NCBI GenBank assembly: GCA_947468785.1
Contig: CANIMS010000055.1
Coordinates: 1 to 8,527, forward strand
Direction: 5' to 3'
DNA: 8,527 bases
Source: Betaproteobacteria bacterium
GTDB taxonomy: Bacteria > Pseudomonadota > Gammaproteobacteria > Burkholderiales > Burkholderiaceae
Below are positions 1 to 6,237 of this stretch, one piece after another; the first letter of the stretch is position 1; every line of letters begins with the position of its first letter. Below the pieces are notes generated by a model, which saw only the letters and a program-made list of their open reading frames with translations, did no database searches and had not been told where the DNA came from. A program made the translations under genes and the position numbers.

Positions 1-790
1 GATCAGCAGTAATGCTCTCATGATTAGCGCTTCCTCAGAGGAGCTTGCTGCTGTCAGCGCTCAACTCAATGCCAATGCTGAAGAGACCTCCTCTCAGGCG
101 AACGAAGTAGCCCAATCTTCTGACATCGTTAGTCAAAACACACAATCGGTTGCTACTTCTGCCGAAGAATTTAGCACCAGTATTCGTGAGATTTCGATTA
201 ATGCCATGGAAGCTTCTCGTGTTGCCAATCAAGCCGTGACGATTGCCAATAGCACTAATCAGCAAATGTCTAAACTGAGTAATAGCAGCATTCAAATTGG
301 TGAAGTAGTAGCTGTTATTGCCGACATTGCAGAGCAAACCAATTTATTAGCCCTAAACGCTACCATTGAGGCTGCGAGGGCTGGCGAGCTAGGTAAAGGT
401 TTTGCTGTAGTGGCTAATGAAGTCAAAGAGTTAGCCCGCTCTACCGCCAAAGCCACCAATGAAATTGGTCAATCGATTGATGCCATCCAAGCAGATGCTA
501 AAGGTGCCATCGAATCCATTGCTGAAATCACTCAGATTATTAATAAGATTGATGACATCTCAAGCATTATTGCTACAGCTGTTGAGGAGCAAGCAGCTAC
601 CGTTAGTGAGATCTCTCGCAATATTTCTACATCAGCAGGTAGCTCAGCCAGAATTACCGAAACCGTTGAAGCTGTCGCTCTGGCATCGCGCGGTATATCT
701 GCGGGATCATCAGAAATTCAAAACTCTTCTGCTGAATTGGCTAGAGTTTCGGCTAAGCTTAAGGAGTTGGTTTCGAAGTTTGAGTGTTAA
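1..790 (+). CDS. Methyl-accepting chemotaxis protein, C-terminal signalling part (5' end outside window)
   Basis: This is the cytoplasmic signalling module of a chemoreceptor, which controls the CheA kinase through CheW and is tuned by methylation. The frame is open from base 2 without a stop, so the ATG at 20 is an internal Met and the true start, with any sensor domain, membrane segments and HAMP domain, lies left of the window. The protein is Ser/Ala/Glu/Gln-rich and has the heptad character of a long antiparallel coiled coil. The hairpin tip is unmistakable: around bases 320-440 it reads [15 protein letters not shown], then [19 protein letters not shown] and ELA, the most conserved stretch of the family. 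Ala/Glu/Ser-rich stretches on both sides are probable methylation helices. The protein ends in LVSKFEC with no NWETF-type CheR/CheB docking pentapeptide. What it senses cannot be known from this fragment. The family call is very secure. Confidence 0.96.
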   Translation, partial: ISSNALMISASSEELAAVSAQLNANAEETSSQANEVAQSSDIVSQNTQSVATSAEEFSTSIREISINAMEASRVANQAVTIANSTNQQMSKLSNSSIQIGEVVAVIADIAEQTNLLALNATIEAARAGELGKGFAVVANEVKELARSTAKATNEIGQSIDAIQADAKGAIESIAEITQIINKIDDISSIIATAVEEQAATVSEISRNISTSAGSSARITETVEAVALASRGISAGSSEIQNSSAELARVSAKLKELVSKFEC

Positions 791-808
791 TCTGATTCAG
801 TAGCAAAT

Positions 809-836
809 AAAAAAGGCATCCATTGGATGCCTTTTT
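809..836. terminator. Bidirectional Rho-independent terminator
   Basis: The arms GGCATCC (815-821) and GGATGCC (825-831) pair perfectly around a 3-base loop, ATT. Six A bases (809-814) precede the stem and five T bases (832-836) follow it, so a T tract follows the hairpin on either strand. It sits in the 63-base gap between the chemoreceptor gene (+) and the end of the minus-strand operon, and can stop transcripts from both. Confidence 0.93.
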
Positions 837-853
837 ACTTGAGAGATAAATGA

Positions 854-1825
854 TTATTCCGCTTTAATATCAGCCGCCTGAATTACCTTACCCCAACGCT
901 CAGTTTCAGATTTAATTCTGGCTTTAAATTCATCAATAGAGCCTCCTACAGTATCAGCACCAACCTTCGTCATGCGCTCACGAAACTCTGGCGTATTAAT
1001 GATCTTATTTGCCTCTGCATTGATCTTATCCAAGATTGGAGTGGGAGTTCCAGCTGGTGCCAATAAAGCAAACCAACCTTGCGAATCAAAACCTTTCATG
1101 CCAGACTCATCTAGGGTTGGAATCTCTGGCGCCGACGCGGTTCTCTTTAAGGTAGTTACTCCAAGTGCCTTGATTTGGCCGCCATTAATTAATGGCAAAG
1201 CAGCAGGAAGGTTATCAAACATCATGCTGATTTGACCACCTACTAAATCTTGCAAAGCAGGCGCGCTACCTTTGTAGGGCACATGAACAATATCAAGGCC
1301 ATAAGTAGCCTTCATCGACTCTAGTGCTAAATGGGGGCTGCCGCCAATACTGGATGATCCACCACTGAGCTTGCCTGGATTCGCCTTGGCATATGCAATG
1401 AGTTCTTGTGCATTTTTTACTGGCAGCTTGTTGTTTACTATTAAGACATTCGGCACAGAAGCAATCACCACAATTGGTGCTAAATCTCTTTGCGGATTAA
1501 ATGGCGTGCTTTTAATAATTTGATGGTTAATCGTTAAGGTCTGTGGTGAACCAATCACTAAGGTATAACCATCTGGAGCGGCCCGAGTTGCCTCGCCAAT
1601 GCCAATATTGCCGCTTGCACCGGGTTTATTCTCCACAATGAAGGTTTGTCCCAAAGCATTTTGCAATCTTTCAGCCATTGCTCTACCAACAATATCGGTA
1701 GCGCCACCTGGCGGGAAGGGAATAATAACCTTGACTGGCTTATTAGGGTAACTCTGGGCAAAAGCTTGACCACCAACAGAAAACAGTACTGCGCCCAGTA
1801 AAGTGACCATGAAAGTTTTTTTCAT
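854..1825 (-). CDS. Bug/TTT-family periplasmic solute-binding protein
   Basis: A 323-residue extracytoplasmic binding protein of the tripartite tricarboxylate transporter (TctC/Bug) family, normal in length. The N-terminus is a classic Sec signal peptide: MKK, a hydrophobic core, then AFA before Q24, so cleavage is probably after residue 23. The mature start carries the family signature YPNKPVKVIIPFPPGG followed by ATD (residues 26-44); Asp44 matches the aspartate that contacts the ligand in Bug structures. VENKPGASG, HVPYKG and the LAPAGTP region are further family hallmarks. The start has a good SD, GGAGAT, 5 bases upstream. It is the last gene of the operon, 29 bases after the second SDR gene. 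No TctA or TctB membrane genes are visible, which is common in Burkholderiales, where these proteins are greatly expanded. Known ligands of the family are mostly small carboxylates; the ligand here is unknown. Confidence 0.95.
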   Translation of the reverse strand: MKKTFMVTLLGAVLFSVGGQAFAQSYPNKPVKVIIPFPPGGATDIVGRAMAERLQNALGQTFIVENKPGASGNIGIGEATRAAPDGYTLVIGSPQTLTINHQIIKSTPFNPQRDLAPIVVIASVPNVLIVNNKLPVKNAQELIAYAKANPGKLSGGSSSIGGSPHLALESMKATYGLDIVHVPYKGSAPALQDLVGGQISMMFDNLPAALPLINGGQIKALGVTTLKRTASAPEIPTLDESGMKGFDSQGWFALLAPAGTPTPILDKINAEANKIINTPEFRERMTKVGADTVGGSIDEFKARIKSETERWGKVIQAADIKAE

Positions 1826-1854
1826 TTCATATCTCCATAAATTAATAAAAGCAA

Positions 1855-2637
1855 CTAAGTGCTCATCGCTTGACCACCATTTACATCTAACAATACGCCT
1901 GTAATAAAACCACTTTGCGGGGAGGCTAAAAACGCAACAGTATTTGCTATATCGTCCACCTCACCATGCCTACGAACCGGAATTTCACTTAGGATTTTTT
2001 GGCGCTGCTCATCTGATTGGCGCTCTTTCAATAATCCTTGGACTCTTGGTGTCATTACTGCACCAGGACAAATAGCATTACAAGTGATTCCCTGCGGTCC
2101 AAACTCTTGCGCCAACTGTAGTGTGAGGGCATGAATAGCGCCCTTAACCGCAACATAGTTGGCACCCGCAAATAAGCTTCCGTATCGACCAGCCTTAGAA
2201 CCCAGATTAATAATTCGTCCATATTGCTTTTCAACCATTAACGGAATCACTAATTGGGTTAGTTTGACTGTGAGCATTAAATTCAGATTAAACACCCGAT
2301 CCCAATCCTCTCTTGTCTGCTTGAGGAAGTTAAATGGTGTATGCAAAGAGCCGCCTGCATTGTTAATTAATACATCAATCTTTCCAGATTGTTCAACAAC
2401 AGCTCTAAATGCCTGCTCTACCTCCTGCTCATTTGCCAAGTCAACCGCCTTAGTGGGAATGGCTAAATTTTCAGACTTTGCATAACTCGCGAGTTCTGCT
2501 AAAGCCTGAGCATCTCTATCCCATACATGAACTGTTGCCCCACGACTAGCTAGATCAATCGCGATACCTCGGCCTAAGCCACTGGCTGCCGCAGTAATTA
2601 AAACCACTTGTTGGTGAAAGCTATTTGTTTGAGTCAT
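1855..2637 (-). CDS. Short-chain dehydrogenase/reductase (FabG-like), operon gene 3
   Basis: A 260-residue classical SDR, a single Rossmann domain that uses NAD(P) to interconvert an alcohol and a ketone. The cofactor loop reads T15-A-A-A-S-G20-L-G22, so the first glycine of the usual TGxxxGxG is Ala. Asp40 at the end of strand beta-2 (VHVWD) favours NAD(H). NNAG is at 92-95. The catalytic set Asn119, Ser147, Tyr161 and Lys165 is complete (YVAVK), followed by CPGAVMTP and the C-terminal GVLLDVNGG seen in FabG-type oxidoreductases. The gene begins 4 bases after the stop of the preceding SDR gene and has only a weak SD, which suggests translational coupling. The substrate is not determined. Being in a LacI-controlled operon beside a carbon-carbon lyase points to catabolism rather than fatty-acid synthesis. 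Confidence 0.93.
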   Translation of the reverse strand: MTQTNSFHQQVVLITAAASGLGRGIAIDLASRGATVHVWDRDAQALAELASYAKSENLAIPTKAVDLANEQEVEQAFRAVVEQSGKIDVLINNAGGSLHTPFNFLKQTREDWDRVFNLNLMLTVKLTQLVIPLMVEKQYGRIINLGSKAGRYGSLFAGANYVAVKGAIHALTLQLAQEFGPQGITCNAICPGAVMTPRVQGLLKERQSDEQRQKILSEIPVRRHGEVDDIANTVAFLASPQSGFITGVLLDVNGGQAMST

Positions 2638-2641
2638 ATCA

Positions 2642-3376
2642 CTAATCCATTAAGGTTCCGCCGTTAACATCTAATATGTGGCCCGTAATATAGGATGCTC
2701 CATCTGAACAAAGGAAATATGCTGCCTCTGCAATTTCGGTAGGCAAACCCAATCTCTTTAGCGGAATTTTTTCAGCCAATCCAGCCCACAGCTCTTTTGG
2801 AATCATCGTACCTTCTATCGAGCCAGGCGCAAGACCGTTGACTCGAACACCAAATGGCGCAAGCTCTATAGCAAGAGATTTAATGAGAGAAATAACACCG
2901 GCCTTAGAGGCGCAATAATGTGCCTTTGTGCCTGCTGGGTTTGGATCAAAACCTGCATAACCTACCTTACCTGCACGTGAAGTGATCAATAAACCAGCGC
3001 CTTTAGATTCTTGAAGATGAGGTATTGAAGCCTTCATCACAATAAATGCCCCTGTTAAATTAATATCCATCATCTTGCGCCAGGACTCAATGGATGTATC
3101 TTTAATAGAAGCACGTTGCTCCGTAATAGCAGCGCTGTTTACTACAGCCTTAATAGGGCCAAATGTTCTGGCCAAATGCAGGGCACTCTCCACCTCTTCA
3201 GGATTCGTAATATCACACGCTACCCTTTTAAATGGACCCTCTGCAATACCAGAGCCCTTTTCTTCAGATTGAAAAGCGCGATCCAATCCAATCACCTGGT
3301 AGTGCTCGCTGAATTTATTGGCAATAGCAAGCCCAATATTGTTTGCAGCTCCAGTAATGACTGCGACTGGTTTCAT
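2642..3376 (-). CDS. Short-chain dehydrogenase/reductase, divergent motifs, operon gene 2
   Basis: A 244-residue SDR with several departures from the classical pattern. The nucleotide loop is T8-G-A-A-N-N13-I-G15, with Asn in place of the second glycine of TGxxxGxG. Asp32 (IGLDR) suggests NAD(H). The usual NNAG is NSAA at 80-83. The catalytic residues Asn106, Ser133, Tyr154 and Lys158 (YCASK) are all present, so it should be active. Ser133 to Tyr154 is 21 residues rather than the usual 13 or so, because a Pro/Gly-containing loop (about 139-151) is inserted at the edge of the active site. The C-terminus is GHILDVNGG. The gene lies 15 bases after the ThDP enzyme stop; AAGGGA, overlapping that stop, is a possible SD about 11 bases from the ATG. 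It probably oxidises or reduces a polyol, hydroxy acid or related intermediate; the substrate is unknown. Confidence 0.92.
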   Translation of the reverse strand: MKPVAVITGAANNIGLAIANKFSEHYQVIGLDRAFQSEEKGSGIAEGPFKRVACDITNPEEVESALHLARTFGPIKAVVNSAAITEQRASIKDTSIESWRKMMDINLTGAFIVMKASIPHLQESKGAGLLITSRAGKVGYAGFDPNPAGTKAHYCASKAGVISLIKSLAIELAPFGVRVNGLAPGSIEGTMIPKELWAGLAEKIPLKRLGLPTEIAEAAYFLCSDGASYITGHILDVNGGTLMD

Positions 3377-3391
3377 CTTGATAGCATTCCC

Positions 3392-5074
3392 TTAATAATC
3401 TGAAGCAGGATGATGGCTTGCTGCCGGATCTACCGCTACATCAATCAAACATGGACCATCCATTTTTTCTGCTTCTTTCAAGGCTTCCAGCATATCTTGT
3501 GATCGCGTTACCTCGATAGCATGACAGCCCATTCCTTTGGCAATCGTAGCAAAATTCGTTGGTGGGTAATTGACACCGTAGGGTTCGCCTTTCATATTGT
3601 CACGCACCATTCCTAAACCAGCATTGTTAGCGACAACGACAGTAATCGGTGCATTCTCAGAAATAGCAGTAGATAAGGCAGCTACAGACATACCGGCACC
3701 ACCATCGCCTGTTAAAGAAATCACGCGCTTATCGGGTCTACCGATTTTTGCACCCACCCCGGCAGGAATAGACCACCCCATCCCACCAATACCACCAGGC
3801 ACCAGCAGCTGACCAGGAGTCCGAATCTTTAAGGTTCCTGTAACCCAGATGCGATTATTACCAGCGTCAAGCGTTAGTAAATGATCGGGGGTTAAGTGTT
3901 GATCAAGTGCTCGAACAATATCGACGTTATGAACCGTTCCTTCTGCTGTCTTGTATTCATCAATCACACCATAGCGACTCTTGAGATTATTTTCTGCAAT
4001 CCACTTTAAGCGATCAAGTCGTTTTGATTCACCAAGATCTGCGGCTTGCATCATTTCTAATGCATCCCCTGCATCACCGGTAATAGAAAGCTTAACGGGA
4101 TAGACCCAACCACTATTACGCGGATCAATGTCGATTTGAACGAGTGTTTGATTCTGCGGATTTAAGAAACCCGCCTCACAAAAACGCATGTAATCTGGCC
4201 CAAGACTAGCGCCTAAGGCAATCACTAAATCAGCATCACGTAATGCGTTATTAGCAGCCTTACATCCCCAGGTACCCAACATACCAACGCTAATAGGTGA
4301 AGATTCATCTACAACACCCTTACCGTTGTAGCTCGTTGCCACTGCAAGACCGCCCTTACCAGCCACTTTTGCCAATAGGTCTCTAGTGCGATCATTTTGT
4401 GCGCCCTGCCCCACGATTAATAGTGGACGAGCGGCTTTTTTAATCATTCCAGCTAACTCATCAACCGCTTTAGCATCTGGTCTAGCAGGGGTATATTGCA
4501 AATGTCCAGCAGATGGGTAGAGACTCACCCTTGGATTAATTTCAAAGTCTCGCCGAATGATGCTGGACTTCAATACAACCGCTGCAGGTCCGTAACGTGG
4601 CAGGCTTGCATGCTTAAACGCCATCTGTACGCCATAGATCGCTTCATCAATTTCGGTGGCATAGGCACAAAACTTGGTCATGGTTTTTAAAACCGTTGCA
4701 GCATCAGCAGCACCATAATCACCAGTCATCGTTTGATATACGCCACGCATCGCAAAACCGTCATAACAAGATGTATCAGTGAGAACCACCATTGGTGATC
4801 CAGCAAAGTAAGCCTCTAAAATTCCAAAGGCACCAGTAGTAGTTAAAAATGGCCCCATACCCATGAGAACTGCCGGTGTGCCAGTTACCTTTCCGTAGGC
4901 CTGAGCCATGATCGAAGCATGTTGCTCACTCCGTGTCAGTACTAATTTGATGTCTGCCCGAGCCCGATAAAAATCATCAAGCATCCAGGTGATTCCCAAG
5001 CCAGGCAAGGTAAAAGCGTGTTTTGCCCCGCATTCCACTAGTGTTTTGACGATCTCATGTTTTGTTGTGGTCAT
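3392..5074 (-). CDS. Thiamine-diphosphate-dependent enzyme of the acetolactate synthase/decarboxylase superfamily
   Basis: A 560-residue enzyme with the three-domain layout of the AHAS/pyruvate oxidase/benzoylformate decarboxylase group: N-terminal Pyr domain (about 1-170), central domain (about 190-330) and C-terminal PP domain (about 370-545). Glu50 in TRSEQHA is the glutamate that activates the thiazolium. The ThDP/metal motif is GDG 456-458, 24 residues, then NN 483-484, exactly the family spacing. The family makes or breaks carbon-carbon bonds next to a carbonyl (decarboxylation, carboligation, or phosphorolysis to acetyl phosphate). The central domain lacks a clear AHAS-like FAD pattern, and no small regulatory subunit gene (ilvN) is adjacent, so it is probably not biosynthetic acetolactate synthase. 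The N-terminus does not resemble Xsc as I recall it. It is first in the operon, with SD AGGGGA 9 bases before the ATG and LacI operators upstream. Superfamily certain, reaction unknown. Confidence 0.92.
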   Translation of the reverse strand: MTTTKHEIVKTLVECGAKHAFTLPGLGITWMLDDFYRARADIKLVLTRSEQHASIMAQAYGKVTGTPAVLMGMGPFLTTTGAFGILEAYFAGSPMVVLTDTSCYDGFAMRGVYQTMTGDYGAADAATVLKTMTKFCAYATEIDEAIYGVQMAFKHASLPRYGPAAVVLKSSIIRRDFEINPRVSLYPSAGHLQYTPARPDAKAVDELAGMIKKAARPLLIVGQGAQNDRTRDLLAKVAGKGGLAVATSYNGKGVVDESSPISVGMLGTWGCKAANNALRDADLVIALGASLGPDYMRFCEAGFLNPQNQTLVQIDIDPRNSGWVYPVKLSITGDAGDALEMMQAADLGESKRLDRLKWIAENNLKSRYGVIDEYKTAEGTVHNVDIVRALDQHLTPDHLLTLDAGNNRIWVTGTLKIRTPGQLLVPGGIGGMGWSIPAGVGAKIGRPDKRVISLTGDGGAGMSVAALSTAISENAPITVVVANNAGLGMVRDNMKGEPYGVNYPPTNFATIAKGMGCHAIEVTRSQDMLEALKEAEKMDGPCLIDVAVDPAASHHPASDY

Positions 5075-5083
5075 TTCTCACAT

Positions 5084-5089
5084 TCCCCT
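5084..5089 (-). promoter_or_regulatory. Ribosome binding site of the ThDP enzyme gene
   Basis: On the minus strand the sequence is AGGGGA, 9 bases before the ATG at 5074. No other in-frame start nearby has a comparable site, so this supports the chosen start. Confidence 0.7.
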
Positions 5090-5096
5090 GATTAGC

Positions 5097-5109
5097 TCGA
5101 TTAAATCGA
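5097..5109. repeat. 13-base palindrome in the operon leader
   Basis: TCGATT-A-AATCGA is a perfect inverted repeat with one central base, 6 bases downstream of the proximal LacI operator in the operon's untranslated leader. It is unlike the LacI operators. It could bind a second regulator, or be chance in AT-rich DNA. Confidence 0.35.
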
Positions 5110-5115
5110 TATTTA

Positions 5116-5129
5116 TGCAAACGTTTGCA
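5116..5129. promoter_or_regulatory. LacI-family operator O1 (perfect palindrome)
   Basis: TGCAAACGTTTGCA is a perfect 14-base palindrome centred on CG, the form bound by LacI/GalR proteins, whose hinge-helix leucine inserts at the central CpG; its core AAACGTTT is that of the PurR operator. It lies at the predicted transcription start of the minus-strand operon, just below the -10 element. The divergent LacI-family gene next door is the obvious binder. Confidence 0.85.
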
Positions 5130-5131
5130 AT

Positions 5132-5160
5132 ATCCTATCATCATCAAAAAAAATATGCAA
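5132..5160 (-). promoter_or_regulatory. Predicted sigma-70 promoter of the ThDP/SDR/Bug operon
   Basis: Read on the minus strand, a -35 element TTGCAT (plus-strand 5155-5160) and a -10 element TAGGAT (5132-5137) are separated by exactly 17 bases. Four of six -10 bases and three of six -35 bases match consensus. The -35 overlaps operator O2 and the predicted start falls inside O1, so a repressor on either site would block polymerase. This geometry is the best support for the call. Confidence 0.55.
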
Positions 5161-5169
5161 ACGATTGCA
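5156..5169. promoter_or_regulatory. LacI-family operator O2 (near-perfect palindrome)
   Basis: TGCAAACGATTGCA differs from O1 at one base and is palindromic except for one symmetric pair. It sits exactly 40 bases from O1, close to four helical turns, so two dimers would lie on roughly the same DNA face. It overlaps the operon -35 element and ends 3 bases before the AAGGAG of the lacI leader, so it could serve both repression of the operon and autoregulation. Confidence 0.82.
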
Positions 5170-5172
5170 AAA

Positions 5173-5178
5173 AAGGAG
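5173..5178 (+). promoter_or_regulatory. Strong Shine-Dalgarno sequence feeding a two-codon leader ORF
   Basis: AAGGAG lies 6 bases before the ATG at 5185, an ideal spacing, but that ATG opens only Met-Val-stop. The real lacI ATG is 34 bases away from this site. The best SD in the region therefore does not directly serve the repressor gene. Confidence 0.5.
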
Positions 5179-5184
5179 CTCATC

Positions 5185-5193
5185 ATGGTGTAA
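5185..5193 (+). CDS. Possible two-codon leader ORF (Met-Val)
   Basis: ATG GTG TAA directly follows a strong SD. The stop shares its last A with the next ATG (TAATG), a typical stop-restart junction. The start-stop reading is plain in the sequence. Whether ribosomes use it is inference; its role would be to load ribosomes for re-initiation or to hold lacI expression low. Confidence 0.3.
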   Translation: MV

Positions 5194-5216
5194 TGAGGTT
5201 TCAGGCCCTGATATGA
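5193..5216 (+). CDS. Possible seven-residue leader peptide MRFQALI overlapping the lacI start
   Basis: This mini-ORF starts in the TAATG junction of the preceding two-codon ORF and ends in TGA, which overlaps the lacI ATG as ATGA. Such overlaps usually mean translational coupling. It has no SD of its own beyond the upstream AAGGAG. The peptide has no recognisable function and may matter only as a ribosome relay. Chance is possible because the ORF is so short. Confidence 0.3.
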   Translation: MRFQALI

Positions 5217-6232
5217 GTAAAAAAAATATCCCCACTCTTCATGATGTTGCTAAGGCAGCGGCCGTATCTCCCGGAACGGTCTCCAGAGCATTAACACGTC
5301 CTGATTTAGTAGCAGTAAAGACGCGGGAACGGATCCTCAAGCATGTCAAGAAACTGCACTATCTACCCGACCCTGCCGGCAGAAATCTAAGAGCCAATAA
5401 ACCGATTGTAGTTGGCGCCGTCATTCCCAAAAATGGGATCTCCACTTTTGCTCAGACGATTTCTGATCTCAATGATGCCCTTGAGGCACAAAAAATTACC
5501 TTGATTGTTTCGCAGCCGGAGTATTCCTCTGCTAGCTCAGAATCTGCAGCGTATCGACTTCTAGAGCAAGGTGCCGATGCCTTAATTCTGCTTGGCGAAG
5601 ATCACGACCAAGGACTATTTGACACTCTTGATCATCGAGATATTCCGCATCTTCTTTTGTGGACCACTACAGACCCCAAAGGCAAGCATTACGTTACCGT
5701 CAATCAGAGTAAAGCAGGGCAAATGGCTGCTAGGCACTTACTCGATTTAGGCCATCAATCATTTGCCTACATTGGTGTCCCGCTGCTCCATAACGCACGA
5801 GCAGCTGCACGTCTTACAGGAGTGAAAAAAGAATTAAAAAGTGCTGGTGTCAATATAGCGCCCTCAGCCATTATTGAGGAGGATCACCGCTTTAGCTCTG
5901 GGAGGGCTGCCGTGGAGGCTGTCCTTAATCAGCATCCTGAGACTACTGCCATTATCTGCACCAGCGATTACCATGCACTTGGAGTTCTCCGCGGCCTTTA
6001 TGAAATTGGCAAAAAAGTACCTGCAGACATTTCAGTAGTTTCTTTTAATAACAATGACTTTTCTGCATTTACGATTCCCTCCATTACCTCTGTTGATTTA
6101 AAACAGCGTGATGTTGGTGTTTATGCGGCAGAGTCTATTTATCGACTATTGAATGGCGAAACCATGAAATCAATCAATATTCAACCTGAGTTATGCATTC
6201 GAGAAAGCTCAGGGCCAGCAAAAATCAATTAA
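5213..6232 (+). CDS. LacI-family transcriptional repressor of the divergent operon
   Basis: A 339-residue LacI/GalR regulator. Residues 8-28 form the helix-turn-helix (TLHDVAKAAAVSPGTVSRAL). The hinge region ends in GRNLRANK, with Leu59 as the likely minor-groove leucine. From about residue 64 a periplasmic-binding-protein-like effector domain follows, ending in the family's VVSFNNNDF and IPSITSVDL regions. ATG 5213 is chosen because it gives the standard short N-terminal arm (MSKKNIP). An in-frame TTG at 5165 would add 16 unusual residues and start inside operator O2. Only a weak GAGG lies 14 bases upstream, and the start overlaps a leader stop (ATGA). The protein most likely binds the two TGCAAACG-type sites upstream and represses the divergent operon and perhaps itself. 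Overall style recalls sugar-acid repressors such as GntR, but the effector is unknown. Confidence 0.94.
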   Translation: MSKKNIPTLHDVAKAAAVSPGTVSRALTRPDLVAVKTRERILKHVKKLHYLPDPAGRNLRANKPIVVGAVIPKNGISTFAQTISDLNDALEAQKITLIVSQPEYSSASSESAAYRLLEQGADALILLGEDHDQGLFDTLDHRDIPHLLLWTTTDPKGKHYVTVNQSKAGQMAARHLLDLGHQSFAYIGVPLLHNARAAARLTGVKKELKSAGVNIAPSAIIEEDHRFSSGRAAVEAVLNQHPETTAIICTSDYHALGVLRGLYEIGKKVPADISVVSFNNNDFSAFTIPSITSVDLKQRDVGVYAAESIYRLLNGETMKSINIQPELCIRESSGPAKIN

Positions 6233-6237
6233 TCTTC

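Noticed and set aside
35..337. Minus-strand 100-codon frame opposite the chemoreceptor
   Set aside because: It is a shadow of the highly conserved signalling domain, with no SD and no family features.
1558..1776. Alternative-frame minus-strand ORF inside the Bug gene
   Set aside because: It is fully contained in a clearly coding gene and reads as an out-of-frame shadow.
3392..5074. Naming the ThDP enzyme acetolactate synthase (ilvB) or sulfoacetaldehyde acetyltransferase (xsc)
   Set aside because: There is no ilvN neighbour and no clear AHAS FAD region, and the N-terminal half does not resemble Xsc as I recall it. Only the superfamily is supported.
5125..5157. Plus-strand sigma-70 promoter for lacI using TTGCAA in O1 as -35
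   Set aside because: No acceptable -10 occurs at 16-18 bases; the nearest AT-rich hexamers are poor or misplaced. The lacI promoter remains unassigned.
5165..5212. In-frame TTG at 5165 as the lacI start
   Set aside because: It would begin inside operator O2, has no SD, and adds 16 residues unlike a LacI N-terminus; ATG 5213 gives the normal short arm before the helix-turn-helix.
4989..5216. A 75-codon plus-strand frame running from the ThDP gene into the lacI leader
   Set aside because: Its first third lies antisense to the ThDP gene and it crosses both operators and the promoter. Only its last seven codons, MRFQALI, are kept as a possible leader peptide.
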